Shown here: piece after piece, positions 62,756-64,000 of the stretch
How positions within the stretch are numbered: the stretch's first letter is position 1
Layout of the letters: the number at the start of each line of letters is the position of its first letter
Origin: Bacteroidota bacterium
GTDB lineage: Bacteria; Bacteroidota; Bacteroidia; NS11-12g; UBA9320
Direction of reading: 5' to 3'
Length of the DNA stretch: 64,000 nucleotides
NCBI GenBank assembly: GCA_947468275.1
Contig: CANIKO010000005.1
Span: 124,001-188,000, forward strand
The notes under the pieces: model-generated
The model's database searches: none
Told to the model about the DNA's origin: nothing
The model's input: the letters and a program-made list of their open reading frames with translations, nothing else
Program-made: the position numbers and the translations under genes

Positions 62756-62792
62756 CCCCTCCAATTACCTATGTCAAAATTTTATACTCAAC
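62725..62792 (+). repeat. 68-bp direct repeat, copy 2
   Basis: The functional copy: promoter, leader and first codons of the AtpI-like gene. It starts 914 nt after copy 1. Confidence 0.85.
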
Positions 62793-63160
62793 TTTTATTA
62801 ATAACCCTTGTTTGCGGAGCTATTCTCTTTAGTTCTGATCTAACAGGTTTTACCCATATCGGCTTTATCGGCTGGATAGCTTTAGTTTTTTTTGCATTGC
62901 TTACTACAGTGCTTACCAATATGTCGTTAAAGTCGGCAGCCAAAAGCGGCTCGCGGTTTGTTACCGGCGTAATGGGCGGGGTAGGCTTGCGAATGATGTT
63001 CTGTGTTTTGTTCGTAGTTGTTTATTGGGTAACCGCCAAAGAACGGGACACATTTTTCATCATTTATTTTTTTATTTTATATTTATTTTTCACAGTATTT
63101 GAAATTCAGTTTTTACTACATAAATTGCGCACCGATAAAAAGGATGGCCTTGAATCTTAA
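62771..63160 (+). CDS. AtpI-like small membrane protein of the ATP synthase operon
   Basis: A 129-residue protein with four helices (about 5-22, 27-48, 69-90 and 95-118) and a Lys/Arg-rich C-terminus. Position directly before atpB (31 nt) and size fit the poorly conserved AtpI-like protein of Bacteroidota atp operons. I use the ATG at 62771, the one placed 15 nt after the -7 box; an upstream in-frame ATG at 62726 lies inside the promoter. The assignment rests more on context than on sequence. Confidence 0.75.
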   Translation: MSKFYTQLLLITLVCGAILFSSDLTGFTHIGFIGWIALVFFALLTTVLTNMSLKSAAKSGSRFVTGVMGGVGLRMMFCVLFVVVYWVTAKERDTFFIIYFFILYLFFTVFEIQFLLHKLRTDKKDGLES

Positions 63161-63191
63161 AGTAACTGAAAAACAGAATTTTATATCAAAT

Positions 63192-64000
63192 ATGAATTTT
63201 AAAAGAAACATAGTATTTGTTCTTTTTACGCTTTTTTCATTAGTATCGTTTGCTTCGCATGATACTATTTATCATGAAAATGTAGCAATAGAAGCTCATT
63301 CTTCAGAAGTTTCGCACGAACAAAAATTTGATGCTGGTGAAATGATTATTCATCACATCACTGATGCGCACGAAATTCATTTCTTTACGCTAAATGAAGG
63401 AACCGAAAATGAAACCCATTATTCCATTTATCTTCCAGTAATAATTAAAGATGAAACAGGTTTTAAATGTTTCTCTGCTTCCCATTTTTATCATAATAAA
63501 AAGAATGTAGAAGTGAATGGTAAGCATCAGCATTACTATGAGCATGATGGTTATATATTGCAGGGGGAAAAAATATATAAAGCCGAAGGAGTAGAAGGTA
63601 TTGCATTTAATGCCGAAGGTAAAGTAACCAATACTTCTGTTTTAGATTTATCGCCAACCAAGAGTGTTGTGGGGATGTTTATCACCATTGCAATTTTGCT
63701 ATTATTATTTGGTGGTGCTGCTCGCAAATACAAAAAGAATCCTAATATGGCTCCGAATGGAGTTCAAGGATTATTGGAACCATTGATTTTATTTATAAGA
63801 GACGAAGTTGTTATTCCAGCCATCGGTCCAAAACACGCCCATCGGTTTATGCCATTTTTATTAACTACTTTCTTTTTTATATGGATAGCTAATATTTTAG
63901 GTATGATTCCTTTTATTGGTGGCTTCAATATTATGGGAACTCTTGGGGTAACAATAGTTTTAGCAACTATAGTTTTTATAATTACAATAGTTAACGGAAA
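63192..64000 (+). CDS. atpB: ATP synthase subunit a (F0), C-terminus beyond window
   Basis: Proton-channel subunit of the F1F0 ATP synthase. The visible 269 residues include a signal-like N-terminus (residues 1-21) and a His-rich periplasmic extension of about 150 residues typical of Bacteroidota subunit a. Then comes the first core helix (VVGMFITIAILLLLFGGAARK), VQGLLEPLILFIRDEVVIPAIG and FMPFLLTTFFFIWIANILGMIPF, all characteristic of the family. The essential Arg helix lies beyond position 64000. The frame is open to the window edge. Confidence 0.95.
   Translation, partial: MNFKRNIVFVLFTLFSLVSFASHDTIYHENVAIEAHSSEVSHEQKFDAGEMIIHHITDAHEIHFFTLNEGTENETHYSIYLPVIIKDETGFKCFSASHFYHNKKNVEVNGKHQHYYEHDGYILQGEKIYKAEGVEGIAFNAEGKVTNTSVLDLSPTKSVVGMFITIAILLLLFGGAARKYKKNPNMAPNGVQGLLEPLILFIRDEVVIPAIGPKHAHRFMPFLLTTFFFIWIANILGMIPFIGGFNIMGTLGVTIVLATIVFIITIVNG

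Noticed and set aside
1-64000. tRNA or rRNA genes
   Set aside because: No spacer shows a cloverleaf with CCA-type end or conserved rRNA segments.

Overview
The window is AT-rich chromosomal DNA from a member of the Bacteroidota. Four things point there. Many exported proteins end in type IX secretion (T9SS) sorting domains, and T9SS machinery genes are present. Promoters fit the Bacteroidota -33/-7 pattern, TTTG-N19-TAnnTTTG. Shine-Dalgarno sequences are almost absent. The gene families and local gene orders (ileS-DksA-like-lspA; thrS-infC-rpmI-rplT; PorW-M23-bactofilin-AtpZ-atp) are typical of the phylum. Genus and species cannot be named from sequence alone. I see no rRNA, tRNA, CRISPR array, transposase or prophage module.

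Layout. 1-742: 5' part of rpsA. 928-9530: secreted proteins (T9SS type A cargo, a lamin-G-like lectin domain, a beta-helix, a PKD protein with a gliding-type C-terminus) plus a di-haem cytochrome c peroxidase lipoprotein. 9600-14711: GSCFA protein, RmlD-like reductase, another large cargo protein and two small membrane proteins. 14730-19208 (-): ileS, DksA-like, lspA. 19539-31595: WG-repeat protein, RND exporter, a secreted amidase, and a surface-glycan locus (three glycosyltransferase genes on the minus strand, one fused to an inositol-phosphatase domain; a polytopic protein, an acyltransferase and a GT2 on the plus strand). 31596-36578: gingipain-like PorU2. 36880-45314: CoA-transferase subunits split by a four-helix-bundle gene, a GT-C-like membrane protein, mdh, an EamA transporter, a secreted protein and an ABC exporter. 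45415-50683: hflX, a beta-helix cargo, and a three-gene overlapping operon (Cys-rich secreted protein, small membrane protein, delta-60 propeller cargo). 50775-54210: thrS-infC-rpmI-rplT. 54263-64000: a beta-barrel-like protein, PorW/SprE, M23 peptidase, bactofilin, AtpZ, then a 3.3-kb accessory insertion (unknown protein, second delta-60 cargo, Bro-N protein) before the AtpI-like gene and atpB.

How it fits together. About ten predicted cargo proteins depend on a T9SS of which PorU2 (sortase-like) and PorW/SprE are encoded here. The sugar genes at 24-31 kb and 38-40 kb could build surface polysaccharide. LspA would process lipoproteins such as the peroxidase. The M23 peptidase and bactofilin suggest an envelope-shape module beside the ATP synthase operon.

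Most notable observations: infC has no ATG/GTG/TTG before its conserved region and must start at a rare codon such as ATT; a 68-bp duplication of the AtpI-like gene's promoter and first codons flanks the Bro-N gene; an uninterrupted GT2-IMPase fusion; a four-helix-bundle gene bounded by inverted repeats between two CoA-transferase subunit genes; and an unrecognised Cys-rich secreted protein operon.
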